In this document: positions 1-9,999 of the stretch, piece after piece | How positions within the stretch are numbered: position 1 is the stretch's first letter | Layout: each line of letters opens with the position of its first letter | From: Pomphorhynchus laevis | Taxonomy: Eukaryota; Acanthocephala; Palaeacanthocephala; Echinorhynchida; Pomphorhynchidae | Direction of reading: 5' to 3' | Assembly: GCA_012934845.2 (NCBI GenBank) | Contig: WNNJ02003152.1 | Coordinates: forward strand, 1-64,000 | Length of the DNA: 64,000 nucleotides | The notes under the pieces: model-generated | What the model was told of the DNA's origin: nothing | The model's input: only the letters and a program-made list of their open reading frames with translations | Databases searched by the model: none | Made by a program: the position numbers and the translations under genes

Positions 1-850
1 ATATACGTGACTTCTTATGAAGTTATAGAACAATCATTTATCATTCTACTCCATATCACCCTATCGGAAACGGAGAATGCGAGAGAGTTAATAGTATGGT
101 ATGGAAAGCCATTCAGCTTGCCCTGAAATCTAGGGGTTCTTCCCGACTCCAGATGGCAACTAGTACTAACTACACTGCACTCAATTCACTAACTGCAATG
201 CACATCAACCAACTATACTCCTCATGGTAGAATGCTCAGCTTTCCTGGAAAATCCAGCAATGACTGTTATATCTCGGTTTAGTTCATTTCATGTCCTGTT
301 CATCAACGAAACTTGATTGCGTCGATCAAAAGCGTACCCCCTAGTGATACATGTTGAATCCTACAATCAACACAGAATTACAAGAGAATTAGCCATGATG
401 ATGGAAGAGAAACAACTGTTTCAACATCCGACCTGGACCCCAGACAATAAATCACTAGGTGATTAGATATTATCAACTATTCCACAATTCGAGATAAATT
501 CAACCTTGACCTAACAAGAACCGGAAATAAGGGGTTCATACCACCTATAAAATTCGTATCAATCAATAAATCTTAACAATGAAAAATACGTCAATCCAAA
601 GCAGCAGAATGATATACTTTTGAGCTCAAACAACAGAACTAATAACAAACGCCGACCGAAAATGATAAGGAAGGATATGACAAGTCTGAAAACACAACTC
701 ATTAACGACCATAAACAACTCAAATAGTACGGATGACGGAGAATTGAACTTCCCATACGAACGTTCCTCTCGAGGACGAATATTACATCCTCGAGATGAC
801 GACTTCAATATCACATCAATTCATGATGTGAAGATGAAATTGTAACAAAT
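1..850 (+). mobile_element. Ty3/gypsy fossil, integrase C-terminal part
   Basis: A degraded fragment of a Ty3/gypsy LTR retrotransposon. Near the start the translation resembles the end of the integrase core (a run like HSTPYHPIGNGECERVN). The remainder resembles the pol tail. It is the mirror copy of the fossil at 53960-55330 and shares sequence with those at 55875-56606 and 58857-62570. It is broken, with many breaks, and no terminal repeats are visible here. Confidence 0.75.
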
Positions 851-949
851 ACGATGGATTAACCCTATTTGTTATTCAAAAGTTCATTTATTCAACCGGT
901 TCTATATTTTCTCAAGAAGTTTCAAGCGGCTCTATATTTTTTCACAAAT

Positions 950-1300
950 TTGATGGCCTGCTCTTTGAAAAATGTATGAGCTCATTAATTTTAAGGGAAT
1001 GTTATCCCACATTAAAGAAGGGTAGGCACAGAGTAAAATATAACCGTTACATAATATACCAGCTCTATCTGATAATCATTTTCACATTGCTGCTTGAACA
1101 AATCCAAAAAATTGAGATGCTTAGCACATTTAAAAGTCGCATCTTCGAAATGCATTTTCCAAGACAAGTTTAAGTCACATATAAACTCAAAAATCTTAAA
1201 GAAACCTGCCTTCACGAGAAAATTTCAATAACCATGAATTACGGTGTCAACGTTAAAAAATGGATGATTTTTGATTTCTTGGCATTTATATTAAGACTGC
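950..1300 (-). mobile_element. LINE reverse-transcriptase thumb fragment
   Basis: Read on the minus strand this gives a LINE RT palm/thumb piece, with LNINAKKSKIIHF-like text followed by FICDLNLSW and LLKQQCENDYQIELVYY-like text. The same piece recurs at 12870-13330, 21600-21960, 53470-53940 and 62560-62870. The fragment has no start and several stops, so it is a dead remnant. Confidence 0.6.
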
Positions 1301-1419
1301 TAGAAAAACACATTCTTTTTATTACTGAATTCATGTTCAATAATGGTAGAGTGTATTGAGCTATTACCGCATGTTATTACAGTGCCATCGTCTGCACACT
1401 AAAATCACTATGTGATGGA

Positions 1420-2541
1420 GTGTATTACAAGTAATCATTTATACAAATACAAAAATGCAACGCAATTGCTAAAATTGAATCCAGATGATGTATAAATTGA
1501 AATCGACAAGTCACATATATAAATACAAATTCGTAAACTATACAACAACTAAAGATCTTAATACAAAACTGCTAACAATAGCAAACGCATTACTGTGTTA
1601 TACTAGGTTTTTTACATGGAAAAGCATTCTTTTGAGCAAAATAAAAACGGCCAATAAAAAAGTAAAATAAAAAAAAATTAAATTCAGGCTTCGAGCTTTT
1701 CTATAAAAAACAATGAAGTTTGTAGGATTATTACGAGATATAGGCATTCAACAGATTTAAGTGAATGCTTCATTGTGATTGGCTTATATTTTAGACAGAA
1801 TAATGCATAAAACGCTATCGTTTTAGCGATTTTTAGAAGACAATTATGACTTTAATTTCCAAAATTCTAGATTTAAAATGTACTTTATTGTAAATAGTTG
1901 ATAATAATCCATTATTAATAAAGAATTACTGGATCTGTATCAAAAAATGTGAAAATTTACATTTGATATTTCGCTAACCTCTGTTAGCATCTTCAGAAAA
2001 TTACTGAAGTAAATTACTGAAGCAATTTTCTGAAGATGCTAACAGCGGGTAGCGAAATATCAAATGTAAATTTCCTATTTTTTTGATCCGTCTCCAATAA
2101 TTCTATATGCATTTAATTGTTAATCATTTAATCATTTAGTATTTGATAAAAAACCTTGATATTGCTTAAAAGTATATATTTTACATGCAAAAATAAAAAT
2201 CAATGATTGATTAAATTCAAATATTAATTATTAAATAATCAAATAAAATGATCAGAAAAAAATTATTTTTAAATATTAATGGAATAGTTACAAACAAACT
2301 TATACGAACTTGGATACACTAAACTATTAATGTTTTAAAAAAGCTTTCAAAGCGCTCTGTACCATCAATGTTATAGACAGCAGTAACTAGAATATCTGAA
2401 TGAACAAGCATCATAAAAACGTTTTATTTCTTAAGAACAAGCATCATAAAAGCGTTTTATTTCTTAATAAAAAAAGTTTTATTTCTTCTGGATACATGCC
2501 ATTAGCCAAATAACGAAATTTCATAAAATCAGCACATGAAT
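1420..2541 (-). repeat. Dispersed block A, left-arm copy
   Basis: An AT-rich block of about 1.1 kb that recurs at 52270-53400 (inverted mate), 23760-24175 continued at 28310-29230 (split by a LINE), 29600-30680 and, partly, 3925-4690. A 183-bp fold-back element sits in its middle in three of these copies. No coding capacity was recognised. It may be a non-autonomous transposon or satellite-like repeat. Confidence 0.75.
1922..2104. mobile_element. 183-bp fold-back (MITE-like) element
   Basis: Almost the whole element is one inverted repeat with arms of about 85 bp and a centre around GTAAATTACTG. It starts AGAATTACTGGAT and ends with the complement, ATCCGTCTCCAATAATTCT. Copies of 183-184 bp occur at 28538-28720 and 52702-52885. 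The high arm symmetry and constant length suggest a MITE or other hairpin element. No autonomous partner was seen. Confidence 0.65.
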
Positions 2542-2800
2542 TAAATCTGCTAACTGAGTCTACGTATTGTTATATAATTATAAAATAAACAAAACATAAT
2601 AATGCTAAATCAAAATTTAATAATTAAATAATAAAATTAATAATTGTTTTTAGATTTTCTATAATTTTAATCAAGTTAAAAAATAAAAATAAAAAATAAA
2701 ATTTAAAATAAATGTCATTTTTATGAATTGACTAATAAATAACAGACGTTGTATCAGAATAAGAATTATTGAAAAAGCTTTTTTAATAAGCTTTCAATTA
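2542..2800. repeat. Left-arm-only 258-bp segment
   Basis: This AT-rich segment is missing at the equivalent point in the right arm (about 52266). Roughly 200 bp of it recurs at 4485-4692, ending there at the same AGAATAAGAATT where the Penelope-like element starts. It looks like a small mobile or template-switched segment. No coding content. Confidence 0.6.
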
Positions 2801-3099
2801 TTAAAAAAGCTTTTTAATAGATTCAATTCAAACAATTATTGGCTTGCATTCAATAAATCACACGATTCAATTCGCTACCACAAATACAACAATCATACAG
2901 CGGAAAGTATTCATGCGATTTCATACATTAGTCCAATGATCTAAGTAATTCGAATCAATTTGCTCTTCGTGTACATTATGCAAAGTATGTCGAAACAAAT
3001 GCAAGTTTTTACCAAATAAAAAATATTTTAAAATGTCTCAGCAGAATTGAACAAAAACCGTTCAATTTTAAAATAGAACGTCGCATTAAATATAAATTT

Positions 3100-3560
3100 A
3101 ACTCAATACATGTAAATCTCGCAGTGATAAATGAAGCGAATATGTCTGCATTGATTCCACTTTGTCAAATCGTTACGAGAACAAATTTACAATAGCTTAG
3201 AGCAGTTCGTATTTAGGTAAACAACTTTAAACAAACGACTTATTTGTGACATTTTTCAAACGAAAATCGGTTATATTTATATTTTTAGTTTCTCCAAATG
3301 ACGCTTTTATAAATTACTACGTTGAATGTCGAGGAACACTTATCTCAATATTAAGCATCCGTTGAATATAAATGCTAAATATTTAAGACCTCTAAAATAG
3401 TATTTAATTGCTGTCAAAGCAAAATTCATTGCCTTTACATTTTCATACCCAGCAAGGCATGCTTGCAGAAGTTCGAAAAAAAAGCAGTTTTAGTCAATAA
3501 CGTTTAGAATTTTACTATTAAAGACACTTCGAATCACTACCAACTAATTCAAAGTCATCA
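3100..3560 (+). repeat. Dispersed block B, partial copy
   Basis: Part of a ~0.7-0.9 kb AT-rich block found at least eight times in this window: 5940-6900, 8040-8900, 35400-36235, 38921-39290, 45500-46192, 49596-49880 and 51050-51960 besides this one. It is cut at 3560, exactly where a palindrome begins. No convincing protein is encoded. Confidence 0.7.
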
Positions 3561-3593
3561 AAGGTCCAGTGGGATCAGATCCCACCGGACCTT
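3561..3593. repeat. Near-perfect palindrome at a breakpoint
   Basis: Two 16-bp arms (3561-3576 and 3578-3593) with a single-base spacer and one mismatch. It lies exactly where the left arm stops matching the right arm. Confidence 0.8.
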
Positions 3594-3863
3594 CTGCCAT
3601 GATGGTAGAAGACATCAGCAAAAGAGTCAGGAAGCTGTTATGACTTGTTTTATTTTCCTTTTCTTATTTAAATTGACTCATTTATCCATGTATTATTTTG
3701 CTTAAGAAAATCTTTATTATTAAAGTTGAGTACGACAAATGAATCCGATCAAAGTAGGTAACAGTTGCGGAGCTTCAGACGGAAACAAATTCTCAAGCCA
3801 AATGGAAGTTTTTGAAGGTAATAAGTTGATTTCTTCTAGTAATCTCAAAAACCAAGTATGTGA
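3594..3863. other. Unassigned spacer
   Basis: No counterpart elsewhere in the window and no convincing gene. A 60-codon open frame runs from 3739 into the next palindrome, and its last residues only exist because of that palindrome. I do not regard it as a gene. Confidence 0.5.
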
Positions 3864-3932
3864 TTTAATTACTGTTAATCTACCGGGAGTGGGGGGAGTA
3901 CCCCCACTCCCGGTAGATTAACAGTAATTAAA
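3864..3932. repeat. Perfect 32-bp-arm palindrome
   Basis: Arms 3864-3895 and 3901-3932 are exact complements around the 5-nt spacer GAGTA and include a G6/C5 core. A copy of block A starts directly at its right edge (about 3927). Such an unbroken palindrome must be recent. Confidence 0.9.
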
Positions 3933-4690
3933 CAAACTTATACGAACGTGGATACACTAAACTATAAATGCTTTAAAAAAAGCTATAAAAGCGCTCTGTA
4001 CCATCAATGTTATACACATCAGTAACTAGAATATCAGAATGAACAAGCATCATAAAAGCGTTTTATTTCTTAACGATTTTAAAATATCATAAAAAGGTGT
4101 AAAGTATTCTTTCGAAACGACGCATCAAATATAATCACTCGTTTACTGTATCAATACAAAAAAAACTCATTTTTACAGTAGCATTCTAAACAAGTAATTA
4201 AAATTTTTTAAGAATTCCAAAACATTGATTTTAAGTAAGTACCCCTGCCAATATTTATTGTAAAACTCAACATTGATGGATACATGTCATTAACCAAATA
4301 GCGAAATTTCATAAAATTAAGACATGAATTTCTATTCTGTAAAAAATCTTTTTATAGATTCAATTTTAACAATTAATGGCTCGCATTCAATAAATCATAC
4401 GCTTTCATTCGCTATCAGAAATACAAAAGTATCCGTGATTAATAATTCGAGATATAAAATAAAATTTTGACAATTCAAATCAGCTAACTGAGTATACGTT
4501 TTATATATAATAAAAAATAAACAAAACATAATAATGCAAAATCAAAATTTAATAATTAAATAATAAGATTAATAATTGTTTTTAGATTTTCTATAATTTT
4601 AATCAAGTTAAAATAAAAAATTGAAATTTAAAATAAACGTCATTTCTATGAATTGACTAATAAATAACAGACGTTGTATCAGAATAAGAA
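3925..4690 (-). repeat. Block A-like segment, diverged
   Basis: Matches parts of block A (compare 2270-2540) and the 258-bp segment at 2542-2800, in the same orientation as the left arm. It ends at AGAATAAGAATT, the insertion point of the Penelope-like element. No genes. Confidence 0.65.
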
Positions 4691-4692
4691 TT

Positions 4693-4800
4693 GGAGGTCA
4701 TCAGGAGGAACTGCTATGCTATCAAGTTTCGGCCTCTAACTCCTCTACCCAACATAGCAGCGGGGCCAAATACATGCTAATGATGTATTTCCTCTGATAA
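4693..4800 (-). other. Structured 3' tail of the Penelope-like element
   Basis: Contains an 8-bp stem (CTGCTATG with CATAGCAG) and a second hairpin (AAATACAT with ATGTATTT, 7-nt loop at 4770-4792). On the minus strand GAAAC and CTGATGA occur about 30 nt apart, but in permuted order and without a proper stem II. It is probably the pseudo-LTR end of the element. Confidence 0.45.
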
Positions 4801-5900
4801 AACTATCTAGTATCTTATTCTAATGCAAAGTATATTATTTATTATCCATCCATAAAAATTTGCCACTTAAGAGTTTAAATTTATTCTTTATATTATTGTG
4901 TTGATTTATATATTTTACTATTTTCTGCTTGATGTTATTTTTATAGTAACCTAGTTTAAAATATGTATCTATTAAATTATTTAAATGATTTTGAAAGCCA
5001 ATATCATTACATATTGATTGCAATTCTTAAAATTTCATTATTTAATGTATTATATTTTATATTATATGGTATGCATGAATGCTCATGCAAAAATATGTTT
5101 CTTGTAAATTTAAATATGTCATCTTTACGATATAAATTAATAGTAGTTTTAGTTAATGTTAATTTAATGTTCATATCTAGATATACACCTTCTTTATCAT
5201 TAATATTGGTTTTGTTAAGAATAAGGCTTTCTGGATAAATGTGCTCACTAATTGAATAAAAATTATTAGAATTAAATACACATATATCATCAATGTATCG
5301 AAACATATATTTCATATCTTTATATAATTTAGATTTATTTTTTACACAGTTATGAACAAATTCATATTCTATAAAGCTTAAAAACAAGTCAGCTATAATT
5401 GGGCTACTATTACCACCCATTGGAACACCTTTTACTTGTCTAAATATAGATGTCTCTACTTTTAAATAATTTTGATTTATCAAAATATTTAAGGATTCTA
5501 TTAATTCAATTTTATCCATATATTTATATTTATTTGATGGTTTAATTTTTGTTAGATAGGCGTTATAGTTATTTAAACATATATATGTATATCTTTTTCC
5601 GAATATAAGATTAATTAATTTTTCTAATGCATCTTTAATATCTACTAAATCTAGATTTGTATAAAGCGTACTAAAATCGTATGTATTTATATTTTGAAAA
5701 TTTATTCCTTTTGTCTGTTCTAAAAATTCTTTTGTAGAATTAATACTGAAATAGTGTTTTATACCAGTATCAATTTCGATTAACCTACAATATTTCTTGA
5801 AGTGTGCTTTAACTACCTGAAGTATTTTATTCATATAAACCGAAAGTGGTTTTAATGTACATTTGAACGCACTACATATGAACCTAGGTTTTATTTATGT
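4693..5900 (-). mobile_element. Penelope-like retroelement, 5'-truncated
   Basis: The minus strand encodes most of a Penelope-like reverse transcriptase. The frame opens at about 5895 and its main part is 5007-5834 (275 codons). Motif A reads YDFSTLYTNL, motif B QVKGVPMGGNSSPIIADLFL and the catalytic motif C YIDDI. It ends with the typical tail through RKDDIFKFTRNI. The C-terminal 60 codons (4835-5023) are in another frame, so the ORF is broken at least once. Upstream residues PRFICSAFKC show that the family's N-terminal region and any GIY-YIG nuclease are missing. The RT resembles the Neptune type. The 3' end is a structured ~100-bp tail ending at 4693. Confidence 0.8.
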
Positions 5901-5939
5901 AATTTTGTAATTTGTTATAATAACTTATTTTAGTTAAAA

Positions 5940-6900
5940 TGATAGTCATTTACACATTGCTGCTTTAACAAATACAAATTGAGACGCTCACATCTTCGAA
6001 ATGCATCTTCCGAGACAAGTTCAAGTCACTTATAAATAAATGTAAATCACATATTAATAAATGTAAATCTCGCAGTGATAAATGTATTTAATATGTCTGC
6101 ATTGAGTCCACTTTGCCAAATCGTTATGAGAACAAATTTGCCATAGCTTAGAGCAGCTCGTATACAGATCCAAAGCTATTAAACAAGACTTATTTGTGAC
6201 ATTTTTCGAACAAAAATCGGTTATATTTATATTTTTAGTTTCTCCAAATGACGCCTTTATAAATTACTAGGTTGAATGTAGAGGAACACATATCTAAATA
6301 TTAAGGATCCGTTAAATAAAAATGCTAAATATTTACAACCTCAAAAAAGTATTTAATTACCGTGGTATGCATTATACTTGCTTCCATAAAAGACACTCGA
6401 ATCAGTACCACCTAATTCAAAGTCATCAACCAATTATTACTGAACAGAGAAATTTACATGTGATCATATTAAAAAACGATGGCGATATTAATTTTAATAT
6501 TACAGCCTTGTCATCAATAGCCATTAGCAAATATCGAGAAGTGTAACATAAAGATATGCAATAACTCGAACTTTTCAAAGACAAAAATTGCCCGCACTTG
6601 ATGAATCTTTCAAGATTACTCGAAATTTTGTTGTAGCTGAAAATAAAGAAGATGACACTGGCATGTCTTATTAACTAAAACATGATACACAAAAATTCTC
6701 GAGTGTCAATCACCAGCAGCAAATTGTCCTTATATTTTTTAGATAATTCATAATATACGAACAAAATATTTCTCCATAATATATTATAGAAAAACCCACT
6801 CGCTAACGTAGAAGCGAGTAGGCTCCTAGTCGTACCTAACCGTTTTGATCCCAATCGAGTAGAATACACATGCATTATCATTAGTAGTCTTCAATATTAT
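5940..6900 (+). repeat. Dispersed block B copy
   Basis: Pairs with 51050-51960 of the right arm from about 6425 onward. Its first part (6054-6420) repeats 3110-3560, so the left-arm insert is flanked by related sequence. Includes a short hairpin built on ACTCGCT/AGCGAGT near 6800. A 74-codon open frame at 6322 is not conserved in the other copies and I do not call it a gene. Confidence 0.65.
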
Positions 6901-6949
6901 CTTAAACACTTTAATTTTTCGAAAGGTAATTTTTTAAGAGGTTTATTTT

Positions 6950-7930
6950 TTGAGAGGTAATTTTTTGAGAGATGGTCATGAGAGGTGGTTTGTTTTTGGC
7001 GCGACTGCTCAGTCTAGATGAGTTTCAACAACCACATCTTATGTAGCAGTAATATATCGAGGAGAGAATTAGTTGTTAAGCAATGAAAGGTAGGGAATGT
7101 GGTTTGTGAATAAGAATGTCGTTCGTGTCTCTGTGCTGCATTAATCCAAAGACCAGTTATGTCGTTTAAGTCACCAAGTAACATGTCATAACCGCTACCT
7201 AATATATGATCGAGGAGGTCACGGTTCTTGTAAATTTCTCCCGGCCAAATATAGATATTGGCTATGCTGATCGGGTTACCGTTTTTACATAGTGATATAG
7301 CTAAACAAAACAGGGCTTGACAAGAATAGTTTTGTAAGAGAGATGATCTTAAGGAGCTCTTTACTAGGGTAAAAATACCTTGAGAGGAAGAGGAGTGAAG
7401 TGGGGTTATGTACGGAGTATAGTGAGTGTTAATAGGCTTAGGGATAAATAGTGTAATGTCATTGGTGAGCCGGATAGACCGCGTCTACTAAAGGACTATA
7501 ACATCTGCATCTCTACCAGATAGAAAGCTAAGGGCGGAAGCACCTCCCGAGTTCCACGGAAAGATATTCAATGAAAAAGACTATTGAATACTTTGCATTG
7601 TGTTTAGTTAGCTGCAGTGGGATGCTTCCACCGGTTAAGACACTTGCCCACAGGCAATCTCTTCATTTCACATGTTAGCCGCGTCCATCAGTCTCCGACT
7701 ATTTGTTTGCTTTGTGGGTATCTTAAACGGATGCACTGTCTTGGAAGAACGCATATGGTTCTTGGAGGAGGATGTTGATCCTTTTTTTAGAATCCGTATT
7801 GGAAAGATTTGATTTAGCTATCTTCTTGTAAGGCATGACATTCGGAAGAGAGGCTTTTGTCCAGTGTGTATTTGTTGTCAAATGGACAATCAGCGATTGA
7901 ATTGATCATGTTGTTTTTTATCGAAACGAT
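6950..7930 (-). mobile_element. LINE endonuclease fragment, left-arm copy
   Basis: Reverse-complement copy of 50040-50945. On the minus strand it encodes the end of a LINE ORF1-like text and an APE-type endonuclease with NPISIANIYIWPG and LLGDLND motifs. Stops and frameshifts interrupt it. A short 15-bp tandem with TCTCAAAAAATTACC-type units (mirror of 50950-51010) lies at its upstream edge. Confidence 0.65.
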
Positions 7931-8039
7931 CAAAAGAAACTAAGCATCTCTTCAACATTTATTCCCTGAGCCACACTCCGTATTTGCTCTAGTAGGAGAG
8001 TTTACGCTATTCTTTATTGAATGTCTACAGACGTAATCT

Positions 8040-8900
8040 TTGAAAACCGATCAAAAATGTAGCTAATGTCTGCATTGATTCCAATTTATCAAATTGTTAC
8101 TATTTGAACGAAAATCGGTTTATATTTATATTTTTAGTTTCACCAAATGACGCTTTTATATGTTACCAAGTGAACTGTAGGGGAACACTTATCTAAATAT
8201 TAAGGTTTCGGTGAATATAAATGCTAAATATTTACGACATCAGTAAACGTATTTTATTACTATCAAAGCAAAATTCATTGCCTTTTCAATTTCATACCCA
8301 GCAAAGCATGTTTGCAGAAGTACGAAAAATCATTTTCAGTCAAAAAATTAAAGGATTTTACAATCGTGGTTTTCGTTTTTTGTTGTTGATATTTACGACA
8401 CTCGAACTAGCATCAAATTGAAAGTCATCGACTAATTATCCCTGAACAGATAAATTTACATGTGATAAGATAAAAATCACGATGACGATATTAATCTTAA
8501 TATTACGGCCTTGTCATCAATATCAGTAAACAAATATCGAGAAGTGTAACATAAAAAGATGCAATAACTCAAATTTTTCATAGACAAAATTTGCCCGCAC
8601 TTGATTACTCTTTCAAGATTACTCAAAATTTTGCTGTAGTTGAAAATAAAGAAGATAACATCAGCATGTCTTATTTAATGAAACTTGATATACGACAATT
8701 TTCGAGTGTAAATCAATAGCAGCAAATTGTCATACAATTTATAAAAACAATATTTCGCCCCTTTATACTTAACTGTTTTGATCCCATTAGGTAGAATACA
8801 TGCATTATCCGTACTTATGTCTTCAATGTAAGCTAAAACCCTATGATTTTTCGATTTCTAGAGTAACTGTCAAGTATAAATGTCAAGGGTAACTTTTAAG
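8040..8900 (+). repeat. Dispersed block B copy
   Basis: Pairs with 45500-46192 plus 49596-49880 in the right arm, where the block is split by a 3.4 kb retroelement. Slightly diverged (about 95% by eye). The 66-codon open frame at 8221 is part of the repeat and is not conserved as a protein in other copies. Confidence 0.75.
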
Positions 8901-9126
8901 GATATAACGATTCGTAAGAACACCATATCAGCTGTGAATCCCTTAACAGTGAATTAATAACATCATTATCGTATTATCCTTCATGTATTTGTAGTCCGTT
9001 AAGATGAAATGACACTCGTGAACGCAATCTATTCTAATAATTAAAAAAACTGTAACCTAATAATGTTATGATATTCCAGCAAAGCTAAGAATACGTTATT
9101 TAATCAGCTCAGACATAAATAATAGA

Positions 9127-9800
9127 TTAATAGAAGCTTATCGACCATCCCACACACCAGTCACACAGTTGCTAAATGCCGTCGAATTTTAGGACTTATT
9201 AGAAGGACCATTGGTCAGCTTGACGCATCCAGTTTTAAGTTAATTTACAATGCTTATGTCTTATCTTTAATGAGATACGCTTCACCTGCCTGTCACCCTC
9301 AAACTACGACAGAGATGAACCTGTACGAATCCATATTACGCAAGGCCACACATCTTGTACCCAGCCAACGCAAGCTCTCATTCATTTTTCGACTTCACGC
9401 ACTTGGTGTGACCACAGTGAAGAAATCTTTAAAGTCATCTGATTTAATGTTTGTGTGGACAGCGCTTAATGTTCAAAAAGGGCAGAGGGAACATGTTTGT
9501 CGCAAACTGTTCGAACTTCGAAATTCAAACAGATTGAGGGGACATCACCTCACGTTAAAGACCCACATTCGTCCACGAAGAAGATTTAACACAATTGTCA
9601 ACCGAACGTGGAAAAGCTGGAATAAGCTACCAAGTCAAGTGGTTTCGGCCTCTAGTATTTTGTCCTTCAAGAGAAATCTGAAGAATGTACTAACTTAAAA
9701 CAATCGGATTTTCATTGATATTTTTTAACCCTGTACCCAGCCTGTACGAGCTCTACGCTCTTTTGCTGCTGTTGTATTTAATAATAAATGGTATTTTGAC
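9127..9800 (+). mobile_element. CR1-like LINE, 3' end
   Basis: Begins at the inner boundary of the inverted duplication. It encodes the last ~190 residues of a LINE ORF2, including LIRRTIGQLDASSFK, YASPACHP and a terminal WNKLP segment, with a 142-codon open frame at 9270-9698. It ends with an AATAATAAAT tail at about 9785, typical of these LINEs. 5'-truncated, so not functional. Confidence 0.8.
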
Positions 9801-9995
9801 GATAAATGGTAACGTGGGGAGTTTTAAACGACGGTTGCGAAATTACCTCAGGATACGTTGTCGTTATGCTTGAATTGCACATTATTTCGTTTATTTATTT
9901 AATTTTTAATTTTTCTTCTGTTTCCCTGTTGTGAACCAACATTTTCGAGCTGTTCAAGCTCTTTTTGATGTCGAAAATATAATAATATCGAACTT
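9801..9995 (+). mobile_element. Second CR1-like LINE 3' tail
   Basis: A short fragment beginning VGSFKRRLRNYL-like, stop, then a 3' untranslated part with GAGCTGTTCAAGCTCTTTTT and an ATAATAATAT end. It has the same family architecture as its neighbour and is stacked directly behind it. Confidence 0.55.
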
Positions 9996-9999
9996 GTGA

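Larger units (their letters stand above)
1..9126 (+). repeat. Left arm of a large inverted duplication
   Basis: The reverse complement of this stretch recurs at 45163-54806. Position 1 pairs with 54806 and the pairing sum stays 54807 up to about 2540, so the first 2.5 kb is essentially gap-free and near identical. Relative to the right arm this arm has an extra 258 bp at 2542-2800 and an extra ~2.87 kb at 3561-6425, and lacks ~77 bp near 8100. The inner boundary is at about 9126, where a CR1-like LINE begins. The outer end lies beyond the window. Confidence 0.9.

Noticed and set aside
3739-3921. 60-codon open frame
   Set aside because: Its end lies in a palindrome and it has no homologue or coding signature.
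4693-4740. Canonical hammerhead ribozyme at the Penelope tail
   Set aside because: The boxes are in the wrong order for a single copy, and the base pair next to GAAA (10.1-11.1) is not formed. Kept only as a low-interest note.
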